Notes: generated from the letters alone by a model not told the origin. Shown: positions 17,174 through 25,342, numbered from the stretch's first letter. The stretch: 64,000 nucleotides of DNA from Virgibacillus ndiopensis (GCF_900187325.1 NZ_FZMZ01000006.1:1355465-1419464), one strand, 5' to 3'. Translations and numbers: made by a program.

Positions 17174-17196
17174 CCAATTATTTTATGAGTTTACAA
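17167..17196 (-). promoter_or_regulatory. BirA operator upstream of bioY
   Basis: On the - strand the half sites TTGTAAAC and GTTGACAA are separated by 14 bases, close to the TTGTTAAC-N14/15-GTTAACAA pattern of Bacillales BirA sites. It overlaps the -35 of the bioY promoter, which explains repression by biotinyl-AMP-bound BirA. Confidence 0.75.
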
Positions 17197-17197
17197 T

Positions 17198-17232
17198 AAA
17201 AACAGCTTTTCATTGCTGAAAAACTGTTTAAT
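17198..17232 (-). terminator. Terminator of deoD
   Basis: On the - strand AACAGTTTTTCA pairs with TGAAAAGCTGTT (one G-U pair) around a GCAA loop and is followed by T-rich sequence. It begins five bases after the deoD stop. Confidence 0.8.
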
Positions 17233-17236
17233 AGGA

Positions 17237-17944
17237 TTATTTAACTGCTGCATCTAACGCAATTTCCATCATTTCGTTAAATGTTGTTTGTCGTTCTTCT
17301 GATGATGTTTCCTCTCCTGTTAAAATATGATCAGAAACTGTTAAAACTGATAATGCTTGACGATCATATTTTGCAGCCAATGTATAAAGTGCTGAGGTTT
17401 CCATTTCGATTGCTAGTACTTTATATTTTGCCAGTAATTCATTTATTTCTTTTGCATTCTCGCGATAGAAGGTATCACTTGTAAAAACATTTCCAACACG
17501 AAGATTCATTCCTTTTTCTATCCCAACATCATATGCATTCTTTAGTAAATCAAAATCAGCTAATGGTGCATAATCAATTCCATTAAAGACCATTCTATTT
17601 ATTTGCGAATCTGTCGTTGATCCTTGTGCTAAGATAACGTCCCGAACTTTAACATCTTTTTGGATTGCTCCACAAGTACCTACTCGTATTAACTTTTGTA
17701 CATCATAGCTTTGAATCAATTCATTAACATAAATTGAAATTGAAGGAACGCCCATTCCAGTACCTTGTACAGATACCCTTTCACCATTGTAGGTACCAGT
17801 ATATCCATACATACCTCTTACTTGATTATATTGGGTTACATCGTCTAGAAATGTTTCTGCAATGAATTTTGCTCGTAAAGGGTCACCCGGCAATAAAATT
17901 TTATCAGCAATTTCGCCTTTTTTAGCTTCTATATGTACACTCAT
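17237..17944 (-). CDS. deoD: Purine-nucleoside phosphorylase DeoD
   Basis: The 235-aa cytosolic enzyme is of the hexameric (bacterial high-mass) PNP class. Visible landmarks are [14 protein letters not shown] for phosphate binding, RVGTCGA, the family signature GxGMGxPSxxIYxxEL (here [16 protein letters not shown]), EMETSALY for the base/ribose contact, and SDHILTGEE with the catalytic Asp. It splits purine (deoxy)nucleosides to base and (deoxy)ribose-1-phosphate. The gene is monocistronic with its own terminator. Confidence 0.95.
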   Translation of the reverse strand: MSVHIEAKKGEIADKILLPGDPLRAKFIAETFLDDVTQYNQVRGMYGYTGTYNGERVSVQGTGMGVPSISIYVNELIQSYDVQKLIRVGTCGAIQKDVKVRDVILAQGSTTDSQINRMVFNGIDYAPLADFDLLKNAYDVGIEKGMNLRVGNVFTSDTFYRENAKEINELLAKYKVLAIEMETSALYTLAAKYDRQALSVLTVSDHILTGEETSSEERQTTFNEMMEIALDAAVK

Positions 17945-18191
17945 TTATGTACCTCCCAAGTAATATCATTTTCTTACAGAACAACGTTATCATAACGCTT
18001 AATTAAAGACAAATTATTGAATAAAGATCGCTTTTTTTTAGTTTCACAAACGTGTATAATTGTATATAATACTACTAGTACGTTTTACAAATAAACGCAT
18101 TATACGGTTTATCTGTGAATTAGTGGGAAACATATAAGTATGTTTTTAACAGTACATAGTAAGTTTATTAATATGGGAAGGATGAAATTAA

Positions 18192-18455
18192 ATGCAAGAG
18201 AAAACATTTACAATTACTGCTGACACTGGAGTCCATGCACGTCCAGCTACATTATTAGTTAATAAAGCAGGTCAGTTCGAATCAGAGGTAGAAGTATCTT
18301 ACAATGGCAAAACAGTTAACTTAAAATCAATCATGGGTGTTATGTCATTAGGGGTACCTAAAGGTGCTGAAATCAAGGTTACTGCACAAGGTAATGATGA
18401 AGAAGATGCATTAAAGGGTATCGAGGAAGTAATTAAAGAACATTTAGGTGAATAA
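18192..18455 (+). CDS. ptsH: Phosphocarrier protein HPr
   Basis: The 87-aa protein has both regulatory phosphorylation sites: His15 in TGVHARPA, which takes phosphate from enzyme I, and Ser46 in NLKSIMGVMSLG, the target of HPr kinase used in CcpA-mediated catabolite repression. Presence of His15 makes it HPr rather than Crh, which has Gln there. Unlike B. subtilis ptsGHI, no ptsI follows: a terminator lies directly downstream. The AT-rich upstream region contains overlapping TATAAT-like boxes near 18055-18070. Confidence 0.93.
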   Translation: MQEKTFTITADTGVHARPATLLVNKAGQFESEVEVSYNGKTVNLKSIMGVMSLGVPKGAEIKVTAQGNDEEDALKGIEEVIKEHLGE

Positions 18456-18461
18456 ATGAGT

Positions 18462-18496
18462 AAGCTAGAGATTATGTAGATCCTCTAGCTTTTTAA
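18462..18496 (+). terminator. Terminator of ptsH
   Basis: The stem AAGCTAGAG / CTCTAGCTT with a 12-base loop is followed by TTTAAATTT. It separates ptsH from khtT. Confidence 0.82.
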
Positions 18497-18527
18497 ATTT
18501 GTAATATGAATTTGAGGTGAAGAATTA

Positions 18528-19016
18528 ATGAATGTTTCTGTATCCCAGCTTCCGGGAATTGGGCAAAAAATTACGTTAAAGACTTCCGAAGAAAATATGC
18601 TTGTTATTATCGTACATCATACTGGGAAAAGAGAGCTTTATTTTTTTGATGATGCAGATAATGATGAAGCCGATTTTGCAATGGACTTAACACCTGATGA
18701 AACGAGAGAACTTGCCGCCCAGTTATTAGGTGCAACATATCAACCAGTAGATGTAGAAAAAATGCGCTTGTTTAAAAAACAGATTATCGTTGATTATATA
18801 ACCCTGAAGAAAAAGTCACCACTTGTTAATAAAACAATTGAGGAATCTGATATTCGCAATAAAACCGGTGCAACAATTATAGGAATCGTCCATGGTGATG
18901 ATGTGATTGCAATCCCAGAAGCCGATACGACATTAAAGCCAGGGGATGTATTAATGGCGGTTGGAAAAGATGAACAAATAGCAACTCTTACAGATCTATG
19001 CCAGGGTGAGGAATGA
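18528..19016 (+). CDS. khtT: K+/H+ antiporter regulatory subunit KhtT
   Basis: The 162-aa soluble protein has a short KhtT N-terminal domain (LPGIGQKITLKT...GKRELYFFDD) followed by a TrkA-C (RCK-C) domain ending IPEADTTLKPGDVLMAVGKDEQI. In B. subtilis KhtT binds c-di-AMP and adenine nucleotides through RCK-C and gates the KhtU antiporter. The gene precedes khtU by 6 bases, so the pair is translationally linked. The small first gene khtS of the B. subtilis operon is not present here. Confidence 0.85.
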   Translation: MNVSVSQLPGIGQKITLKTSEENMLVIIVHHTGKRELYFFDDADNDEADFAMDLTPDETRELAAQLLGATYQPVDVEKMRLFKKQIIVDYITLKKKSPLVNKTIEESDIRNKTGATIIGIVHGDDVIAIPEADTTLKPGDVLMAVGKDEQIATLTDLCQGEE

Positions 19017-19022
19017 TGATGC

Positions 19023-20198
19023 TTGTTTAGTGATTTTCCCACATTACTAGGTGCCGGTATAGTTTTATTAGGTATTTTTTTGCTTGATTATATTGGATTA
19101 AAAGTAAATTTTCCAAATGTTATATTGTATATTCTTTTTGGAATCGCTTTAGCAGGATTTCTTGATCACAATTCATTATTGCACTTTTCTAGTGAAGTTG
19201 CTATTGTCCTGTTGTTCTTTTTATTAGGAATAGAGTTTAATACAAGGCGATTAGGCGGTATAGCAAAAAAGATTTGGAGCTCTGGTCTACTTGATGTAGC
19301 ACTCAGTTTAGGGGTATCCATGCTAATTGCATTTGGTTTTGGTATGGACTGGTTCACATCTTTTTTAATTGGTGGAATTACCTATGCAACAAGCTCTTCA
19401 ATCACAGCTAAACTGCTTGATGATAAAGGGAGAATGGCGAATGCTGAAACAGAATATGTATTAGGTATTCTGATTTTTGAAGATTTGATTGCACCAATTA
19501 TTGTAGCTATTTTGATTGCATTAAGTTCAGGCAATACTTTTTCTGGATTAGATTTAATTATCTTAATCGGAAAAATTGTTGGACTTGCTTTAATTGCAAT
19601 CGTACTTGGAAAAACGTTGTTTAAACGTTTTGAAACCTTCTTAATTAAAATTGATGATGAAGATTTCAAAATTGTATTGTTAGTTGGAATTGCTATGTCT
19701 TTCGGTGGACTAGCCTTGTTCCTCGGGCTTTCCGAAGTATTAGGTGCATTCTTGGCTGGCGTAATGTTAGCAGAAATTGGAAAAATAGAACGTGTAGAAG
19801 GAACGGTAACACCGATTAAAAATCTTATGCTTCCGACATTCTTTGTATACTTTGGAACAACGATTGATCTAGGTGAAGGTATTCCCATGCCGGTTCTATT
19901 AACGGTACTAGTAATTTGGTCTATTATTGCAAAAGTGCTAGTTGGAATTGTAGGCGGCAGGCTGTATGGATTAACGAAACGGGTAGCTTTAAGGGCAGGA
20001 TTATCGATATGTGCGAGAGGTGAATTCTCTGTTGTTATCGCTGCAGTAGCAGTTGGTTCAATTAAAGTGTTCGCTGGTATTTATATAGTAATTTCAGCCT
20101 TCGTTGGGATGGTATTGTTCAGCTACGCTCCAAAAATCACAAGAAAAATTTATGGGAAACCAGCAAAGAAGAAGAAGGATTTAAAGGTTCCTACTTAA
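19023..20198 (+). CDS. khtU: CPA2-family K+/H+ antiporter KhtU
   Basis: The 391-aa polytopic membrane protein matches the KefB/KhtU group of monovalent cation:proton antiporters-2. Key stretches are LLFFLLGIEFNTRRLG, GGITYATSSSITAKLLDDKGR and ILIFEDLIAPIIVAIL, with acidic residues in the middle of the membrane. It exports K+ in exchange for H+ under alkaline or high-K+ stress, regulated by KhtT. It starts at TTG 19023; GGTGAGG within the end of khtT acts as ribosome site. The C-terminus is a short Lys-rich tail with no RCK domain, as expected when KhtT is separate. Confidence 0.87.
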   Translation: MFSDFPTLLGAGIVLLGIFLLDYIGLKVNFPNVILYILFGIALAGFLDHNSLLHFSSEVAIVLLFFLLGIEFNTRRLGGIAKKIWSSGLLDVALSLGVSMLIAFGFGMDWFTSFLIGGITYATSSSITAKLLDDKGRMANAETEYVLGILIFEDLIAPIIVAILIALSSGNTFSGLDLIILIGKIVGLALIAIVLGKTLFKRFETFLIKIDDEDFKIVLLVGIAMSFGGLALFLGLSEVLGAFLAGVMLAEIGKIERVEGTVTPIKNLMLPTFFVYFGTTIDLGEGIPMPVLLTVLVIWSIIAKVLVGIVGGRLYGLTKRVALRAGLSICARGEFSVVIAAVAVGSIKVFAGIYIVISAFVGMVLFSYAPKITRKIYGKPAKKKKDLKVPT

Positions 20199-20204
20199 TA
20201 TTAA

Positions 20205-20233
20205 AAAAAGGAAGGGAGGCTGTAGACCTCCCA
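20205..20233 (-). terminator. Terminator of kapB
   Basis: On the - strand GGGAGGT / (G)CCTCCC forms a short stem followed by TTCC and a T run. It lies between convergent khtU and kapB. Confidence 0.65.
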
Positions 20234-20240
20234 CTTCTCA

Positions 20241-20633
20241 CTAATAATAACTTTGATGGTAATACCTTTCTTCTAGTTCCTCAACTCTTTTTAATGCTAG
20301 TTGATTAAATTCTGTATCTTTGTTGGTTAATTTTTCTTTTAATTTCATAACAGCTTTTTTGAGGGAATCATTGTAATTAGGAATTGCTCCTTCAAAAGAA
20401 TAGACAACGGGTTTTGCCACATTCATTTTTTCGTAATGAGCTAGAGCCTTTCGTTCATGAAAAAATACACCCTCAACTTTACCAGGATGGTGAAGATCAC
20501 CTTGCATTGGATGTTTTATGACAGCAAGAACTTTAATCAAGTATTTATCGCCTCGATCCTCTAAGACTTCCCCTATATAAATTCCTGAATTATAATGTGC
20601 TCGAACATTTTTACCAATTGAAAAATCGTTCAT
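20241..20633 (-). CDS. kapB: KapB, kinase-associated protein for sporulation signalling
   Basis: The 130-aa protein aligns over its length with B. subtilis KapB: VRAHYNSGIYIGEVLEDRGDKYLIKVLAVIKHPMQGDLHHP, then FFHERKALAHYEKMNVAKP and FEGAIPNYNDSLKKAV. KapB is needed for the sporulation sensor kinase KinB to work. Although called a lipoprotein in the literature, this product has no signal peptide or lipobox. Neither kinB nor kapD is next to it here. GGAGG precedes the ATG. Confidence 0.88.
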   Translation of the reverse strand: MNDFSIGKNVRAHYNSGIYIGEVLEDRGDKYLIKVLAVIKHPMQGDLHHPGKVEGVFFHERKALAHYEKMNVAKPVVYSFEGAIPNYNDSLKKAVMKLKEKLTNKDTEFNQLALKRVEELEERYYHQSYY

Positions 20634-20764
20634 ATTCTACTGACCTCCTTCTTTCATCTATGTCTATTGTTACAAAAAATTGTTCAAATGGCTATTATTT
20701 AAATAGATTATGTTTGGAGATTGTGTAAAGTTTGCTATAATCTAGTTGAAGGAAGTGAGTAATT

Positions 20765-20953
20765 ATGATGGAATTTCTTTATTTTCCAGAAGATAAAACA
20801 GAATATATTCCTGGTATCATATCATTGGTCATCTTTATGATTGGTGCAGCTATAACGATGTATATATTTATCAAAAAATCGAAAAAAGAAGAACAACTAA
20901 TTGATCAACAGTATAAATTAAATGCAAATAATATCGATGACGCTGACGAATGA
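20765..20953 (+). CDS. Small single-span membrane protein of unknown function
   Basis: The 62-aa product has one strong membrane helix (about residues 14-36, IPGIISLVIFMIGAAITMYI), then a highly charged tail (KKSKKEEQ...DDADE). GAAGGAAGTGAG provides a ribosome site before the ATG at 20765. I recognise no family. Its stop codon lies at the very left edge of a repeat-like element, which may have brought in or trimmed downstream sequence. Coding status is supported by ribosome site and topology only. Confidence 0.55.
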   Translation: MMEFLYFPEDKTEYIPGIISLVIFMIGAAITMYIFIKKSKKEEQLIDQQYKLNANNIDDADE

Positions 20954-21205
20954 GGGGCTGGAACATAACTAAACTTTTTAAGTATAAAGACGAACAAAGT
21001 GCTGTTTTAGTGGATGAAATATACGTATACTCCTGCGGGAGGAAAGGCATAGGTGAGACCTCGCTGTGCGCCAGCACGAGGAGGCTCAACAGCTCCCCGC
21101 GGAAAGCGAAGTATATTTTCGGAGCGGATTATAGCTCCAACCATTATACATTCGGATTTTTCTTTGGTTATAACACTTTTGTCTTAGCCTCTTTTTTTTG
21201 GTTCA
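20951..21205. repeat. Bacillaceae-type intergenic repeat with imperfect inverted ends
   Basis: The element opens GAGGGGCTGGAACATAACT and ends in TTTGGTTATAACACTTTTGT followed by CTTAGCCTC; the reverse of this end (GAGGCTAAGAC...ATAACCAAA) pairs imperfectly with the opening. The GC-rich core holds CTCCTGCGGGAGG and CTCCCCGCGG blocks around a GAGGAGGCTCAACAG stretch. From memory this core recurs widely between genes in Oceanobacillus and Virgibacillus. The + strand frame through it (20950-21261) is most likely not a gene. Confidence 0.6.
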
Positions 21206-21266
21206 TAATTCTGCTGCTTTTGTGGATACTACATAGAGAGCATATACAAAAAAAGGAGTAGCATAA

Positions 21267-21842
21267 ATGCGTTTATTATTAATAATAGCAATATTATTAT
21301 TATCCTCATGCCAAAGTGATGGCGAGCGAACGACACGTACAATTGATATGTATAATTCATCAGGGGATATGATAGGAACTGCTGCTTTAACTGAAAAACC
21401 GGATGGTGTTCAGGTGAAATTAAAATTGGAAGGGCTAACACCAGGTTTTCACGGGATTCATGTACATGAATATCCAAGTTGTGAAGGTCCAGATTTTAAA
21501 AGTGCTGGAAATCATTTTAATCCAGAAGGAAAAGAACACGGATTAATGCATCCTAAAGGACATCATTTAGGAGATTTACCTAATATTGAAGCAGATGCAG
21601 GAGGACTTGTTGATACAGAATTAATGCTGGCGGGTGCGACACTTTTAGATGGTAAGAAGTCGATATTACGTGGCGAAGGAACGTCTATCGTTATTCATGA
21701 TGGTCAAGACGATGGGGTGAGTCAACCTGGTGGTGATTCAGGTACACGCATTGCTTGTGGTGAGTTAAAAACGGATCCGAAAAGTGATTCAGAAAGTTCC
21801 CCTACAGACCCAACAAAATTTAATGATAAGCAAGAAAAGTAA
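21267..21842 (+). CDS. sodC: Cu/Zn superoxide dismutase, lipoprotein
   Basis: The 191-aa lipoprotein has lipobox LLSSC (Cys15) followed by a full Cu/Zn-SOD domain. All metal ligands can be located: His65 and His67 (IHVH), bridging His83 (GNHFNP), His91, His100 and Asp103 (HHLGDLPN) for Zn, and His144 (VIHDGQDD) for Cu. Cys72 and Cys164 would form the conserved disulfide and Arg161 the substrate-guiding residue. It should detoxify superoxide outside the membrane. An acidic Ser/Asp/Lys-rich tail follows the domain. AAAGGAG precedes the ATG. Confidence 0.9.
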   Translation: MRLLLIIAILLLSSCQSDGERTTRTIDMYNSSGDMIGTAALTEKPDGVQVKLKLEGLTPGFHGIHVHEYPSCEGPDFKSAGNHFNPEGKEHGLMHPKGHHLGDLPNIEADAGGLVDTELMLAGATLLDGKKSILRGEGTSIVIHDGQDDGVSQPGGDSGTRIACGELKTDPKSDSESSPTDPTKFNDKQEK

Positions 21843-21844
21843 AG

Positions 21845-21880
21845 CAAGCTGACCCTCCCTTTGTGGTTGGATCAGCTTGT
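21845..21880. terminator. Terminator between convergent sodC and patB
   Basis: CAAGCTGA / TCAGCTTG arms enclose a CCCTCCC...GGTTGG region. It is followed by a T-containing run on both sides, though neither is a strong U tract. Confidence 0.55.
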
Positions 21881-21889
21881 ATTGATTGA

Positions 21890-23059
21890 TTATCTATTCT
21901 TTAAAGCGTTAATAATACGTTTTACGCCTTCTTCAAGTGTCTCCCTTGGGCAGGCGATATTAATCCTCATGAATTGTTCGCCTTCTTCACCATATTCAAC
22001 ACCTGCATTGAGTCCAACTTTAGCTTGTTTAATCATGAATTGCTTTAATGACTTACTATCCATTTGCATTCCACTGCAATCAATCCACAATAAATAAGTA
22101 CCCTCTGACTGGATTACATTAAGTTCATCAGTGTGGGTCTCAAACATAGCAGTTACATAATCTCGATGTTCTTTTAAAATTCCTCGTAATTCATCAAGCC
22201 ATTGCTCTCCATATAGATAAGCGGCTTCCATAGCGGTAGTAGCCATAGTGTTCAACATATGGTGACCTTGTTTGCCTAACTGCTCGTTTATGAGATTTCT
22301 CCTCTCTTTATTTGTTGTGATAATGTATGAAGCTTGTAATCCTGCTAAATTAAAAGTTTTAGAAGGTGACATACATGTGATTGTTTGCTCAGCTATTTCA
22401 TCTGAAAGAGATGCAATTGGGGTATGATGCTGTCCGGGATAAATAAGATCTGCATGAATTTCATCAGATAAAATTAAAACATCATATTTAAGACAAAGAC
22501 GGGCAATTTTCTTCAATTCAGCCTTAGTCCAAACTCTACCTACAGGGTTATGTGGCGAGCACAGTATAAATGCTTTTACACCTGATTTCAATTTTTCTTC
22601 AAAGTCATTAAAATCAATGTGATAGTAATTATTTTTTAATACTAAGGGATTTTTTATAACTTTTCTGTTATGTTGTTTAATCACATTATAAAAAGGAGTA
22701 TAAACCGGTGTTTGAATTAGAACCTTTTCATGCGGTTGTGTAAATGCTTGAATTGCCATATGTAAACTTGTAACCACACCGGGACTAAAAGAAAGAAATT
22801 CATGTTTAATATTCCATCTATGGCGCTTGGAAACCCAATTAATAATAGAATCTTTAATATCTTTATCAGTAACTGTATAGCCAAAAATACCATGTTCCGC
22901 ACGTTTTATTAAAGCGTTATTAACAGCTTCTGGGGCTTTAAAATCCATATCAGCAACCCACATTGGTAAGATGTCATCAGTTTGGAAAACGGGTTTTAAC
23001 ATGTCCCATTTTACGGATCGTGTATTCTTTCGGTCATGTAGTGTATCAAATATTCCCAT
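21890..23059 (-). CDS. patB: PLP-dependent cystathionine beta-lyase/aminotransferase PatB (MalY family)
   Basis: The 389-aa protein is a fold-type I PLP enzyme. The internal aldimine Lys is in SPSKTFNLAGLQ; other family points are LPMWVADMDFKAPEAV at the N-terminus, FSPGVVTSLHMAIQAF, LCSPHNPVGRVW and LSDEIHADL with the PLP-binding Asp. MalY/PatB enzymes act as C-S beta-lyases on cystathionine or cysteine conjugates. It is monocistronic and ends by the sodC terminator. Confidence 0.88.
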   Translation of the reverse strand: MGIFDTLHDRKNTRSVKWDMLKPVFQTDDILPMWVADMDFKAPEAVNNALIKRAEHGIFGYTVTDKDIKDSIINWVSKRHRWNIKHEFLSFSPGVVTSLHMAIQAFTQPHEKVLIQTPVYTPFYNVIKQHNRKVIKNPLVLKNNYYHIDFNDFEEKLKSGVKAFILCSPHNPVGRVWTKAELKKIARLCLKYDVLILSDEIHADLIYPGQHHTPIASLSDEIAEQTITCMSPSKTFNLAGLQASYIITTNKERRNLINEQLGKQGHHMLNTMATTAMEAAYLYGEQWLDELRGILKEHRDYVTAMFETHTDELNVIQSEGTYLLWIDCSGMQMDSKSLKQFMIKQAKVGLNAGVEYGEEGEQFMRINIACPRETLEEGVKRIINALKNR

Positions 23060-23152
23060 TCGGTATTCCTCCCAGTATTTACTTTGCCTACCTTAATTGG
23101 CAAACCTATTTGTAAAAAGTTCATTATATTTCAATTATATCGTAAAAACACA

Positions 23153-23185
23153 CAAAAAAAAGCAAAGCGCTTATACGCCTTGCTT
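23153..23185 (-). terminator. Second terminator-like hairpin downstream of yugI
   Basis: On the - strand AAGCAAGGCG pairs with CGCTTTGCTT and is followed by nine T. It lies about 160 bases past the yugI stop and could also shield patB from read-through. Confidence 0.65.
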
Positions 23186-23276
23186 ACAGGGGGAATACGA
23201 GAAAGTCTTACAGTTATAGTATTACCCTGTTGTATAAAAGATAAACCCATTTCAGTAAAAAATAACAATTTTTATT

Positions 23277-23331
23277 AAAAAGAGGTAAACGGACTGTATA
23301 AGAATACGATTCTATACATGAGTAAACCTCG
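23277..23331 (-). terminator. Long palindromic terminator of yugI
   Basis: On the - strand the outer arms GAGGTTTAC / GTTTACCTC (partly mismatched) enclose an inner stem TGTATA-GAAT / ATTC-TTATACA with a CGT loop, followed by a T run. It starts 14 bases after the yugI stop. Confidence 0.65.
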
Positions 23332-23344
23332 TTTCTAAAAAATA

Positions 23345-23740
23345 TTAATTTTTAAAAGTGCCTTCACGATCTTCTGACTGTTCAATCCATTCTTCTAATT
23401 TGTCTTTTAACGTATTGAACCCAGTAGTTGAATTATCTTGTTGTTTTGCAGGTTGGGCTTTTGGGGCTTTTGGACTTTTCTTAGGTGCCTCTTCAGTTGC
23501 GCGAATAGATAATGAAACTTTATTCTTCTCCTCATCTATGTTCAAGATTTTAACTTTAACCTCGTCTCCTACAGTTAAATGATCATTAATATCTTTTACA
23601 TAACCATGTGTTACCTCAGAAATATGAACTAAGCCTTGAATTTCATCGTTTAGGGATACAAACGCACCGTATGGTTGTATTCCCGTTACCTTTCCTTCTA
23701 TAACTTGACCAGTCTCAAACTTGTCTGTCATGCTGAACAA
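23345..23740 (-). CDS. yugI: S1-domain RNA-binding general stress protein YugI
   Basis: The 131-aa protein has an N-terminal S1 domain (about residues 10-80: VIEGKVTGIQPYGAFVSLNDEIQGLVHISEVTHGYV, then VKVKILNIDEEKNKVSLSIRA). A Lys/Pro/Ala/Gln-rich linker (APKKSPKAPKAQPAKQQ) follows, then a short helix. This is the layout of B. subtilis general stress protein 13 (YugI), a ribosome-associated RNA-binding protein. Its precise target is not known. The first ATG at 23740 is used here; an internal ATG four codons later is also possible. Confidence 0.85.
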   Translation of the reverse strand: MFSMTDKFETGQVIEGKVTGIQPYGAFVSLNDEIQGLVHISEVTHGYVKDINDHLTVGDEVKVKILNIDEEKNKVSLSIRATEEAPKKSPKAPKAQPAKQQDNSTTGFNTLKDKLEEWIEQSEDREGTFKN

Positions 23741-23839
23741 CTCCTATAACTTATTCGATTCTTTTTACACAATAAAATATTTTAGCATAAATAATGATTT
23801 CAAGCAAAAAATAATAAAAAAAGTGAAAGGAAGAGGTAA

Positions 23840-24244
23840 ATGGTTCCTATAGAATCAAAAATAGAACATACAATTTTCCCGTTATATATTCTAGAAGATT
23901 TGCTGAAACCAGAAGGATTCGTTATTGGGTCAAACTGGGACTATGAAAAAGGCTATTTCGATTATAAAATTGATGATAAAGGTGTTTATTATTATTTAAG
24001 AATTCCCTTTTATGCTGTTGCAGGCTCACTTGATTACCCAGGTGTAACGGTACGTGTAGATAAACCTTTTCTTCTAGCGCATGAATATCAGAAAGGATAT
24101 GATGAAACAGGAATAGGTGGTGCAGTACGCGGAGCGTTTGACCAATTTCAATCACCGACCAACCCCGATACTGATGTTCCAAGTGAATATGTTGAAATTG
24201 GAAAAGATTTAATGCAAAAAGTGGAGAAAATTTTACTTCCATGA
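23840..24244 (+). CDS. yugN: YugN-like family protein
   Basis: The 134-aa soluble protein matches the YugN family in length and pattern: LKPEGFVIGSNWDYEKGYFDYKID, YYLRIPFYAVAGSLDYPGVTVRVDKPFLLAHEYQKG and FDQFQSPTNPDTDVP. Function is unknown. It stands convergent to yugO and their 3' ends overlap by 12 bases (24233-24244), leaving no room for an ordinary terminator between them. GGAAGAGG is the ribosome site before the ATG. Confidence 0.82.
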   Translation: MVPIESKIEHTIFPLYILEDLLKPEGFVIGSNWDYEKGYFDYKIDDKGVYYYLRIPFYAVAGSLDYPGVTVRVDKPFLLAHEYQKGYDETGIGGAVRGAFDQFQSPTNPDTDVPSEYVEIGKDLMQKVEKILLP

Positions 24245-25234
24245 GGAAAAAGTAAGAATTATATCTCCTTTTTTCATAATAAAATTGTGGGAAGGCTTGA
24301 TATTCCATTCTTCTTCCCGAATAATTCCAAAGGGCAGATGATTTTTTTTAAGAAAAAAATGTATTATGTCCATAAAAGGTTTGTTTTCAAATTCTCCAGG
24401 CAGACGTGTATGGGAAAAGTGTTGAGTCAGTAATAGCTCCAATATAGTCTCGACAGGTTTTGTTGTTTTAGGGTTGAAAAGTTCATGGTAAAATAAGGTG
24501 CTCATAAAATCATTTGATCCGATTGTCGTATCTGCTCCAGCCCTAATCGCATTATCAACCTGAGCAGTTGAGAGTATTTCTGCAATAATCCGCACGTTTT
24601 TGTTATTACCTCTGATGGCAACTGTTGTTAGGATAGTATTAACATCTGCTTGGCGTTCTTTTTTTGTAATATCCGCTGTAATAATAACACTTTCTGCCAA
24701 ATCGATACGTGCCCGTTCTAATGTAGTATCCTCACTGGGATCACCGTGAATAAAATGTACCGGGAATTGTTGGTATGGCAAATGGGATAACGTACGATCG
24801 ATTAATACAATTTCAACTTTATTATTTTGCTTTAAAGTCATGTTAAGTAAATGTCTTGTTCGCTCATTCCAGCCAATAAAAATAACATGATTAGTTCCTT
24901 TAAATGCAACCTTTCCTTTTGATAAATCCTGTTCATGTTTAATTGTTGCGGCAGATATGGTGGTAATATAAAACGTTAATAGCCCACCACCAGACAAAAT
25001 TAATAGTATACCGACTACTCTTCCTGGAATCGAAAGCGGAACATAATCGCCATAACCGACAGTTGCCCCTGTAACAAATGCCCACCATATCCCGTCAAAA
25101 ATAGAAGGGAATTCTGTAGGCTCGATAAAATGAATAACTATACCAAAAAGAACCATTGTAATAAAAATGGTTAATAAAAGTCTAACTACAACAGGAAGCC
25201 GAAAATATATATGTTTAAATAATTCAATGCTCAT
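24233..25234 (-). CDS. yugO: Potassium channel with RCK domain, YugO
   Basis: The 333-aa protein has two membrane helices around a pore loop with selectivity filter TVGYGD, then an RCK/TrkA-N domain (HVIFIGWNERTRHLLN, LIDRTLSHLP, HGDPSEDTTLERARI) and a C-terminal RCK-C-like region. B. subtilis YugO exports K+ and carries electrical signals in biofilms. An unusual GWNERTR replaces the usual glycine-rich GxGxxG nucleotide loop. The gene overlaps the end of convergent yugN. Together with KhtTU it forms the K+ efflux set of this window. Confidence 0.9.
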   Translation of the reverse strand: MSIELFKHIYFRLPVVVRLLLTIFITMVLFGIVIHFIEPTEFPSIFDGIWWAFVTGATVGYGDYVPLSIPGRVVGILLILSGGGLLTFYITTISAATIKHEQDLSKGKVAFKGTNHVIFIGWNERTRHLLNMTLKQNNKVEIVLIDRTLSHLPYQQFPVHFIHGDPSEDTTLERARIDLAESVIITADITKKERQADVNTILTTVAIRGNNKNVRIIAEILSTAQVDNAIRAGADTTIGSNDFMSTLFYHELFNPKTTKPVETILELLLTQHFSHTRLPGEFENKPFMDIIHFFLKKNHLPFGIIREEEWNIKPSHNFIMKKGDIILTFSSWK

Positions 25235-25302
25235 TTTTTCACCTTATTTTGTCTAAGTATACGTTATTCATTAGTATAGACAAACACAACATTTACTTAT
25301 AC

Positions 25303-25338
25303 AAAAACGAGGCATCCGAATAAGATCGGTTGCCTCGA
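25303..25338 (-). terminator. Terminator of the thioredoxin-like gene
   Basis: On the - strand CGAGGCAACCGA pairs with TCGGATGCCTCG around a TCTTAT loop, followed by TTTTTG. It lies five bases past the stop at 25343. Confidence 0.82.
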
Positions 25339-25342
25339 TAAA

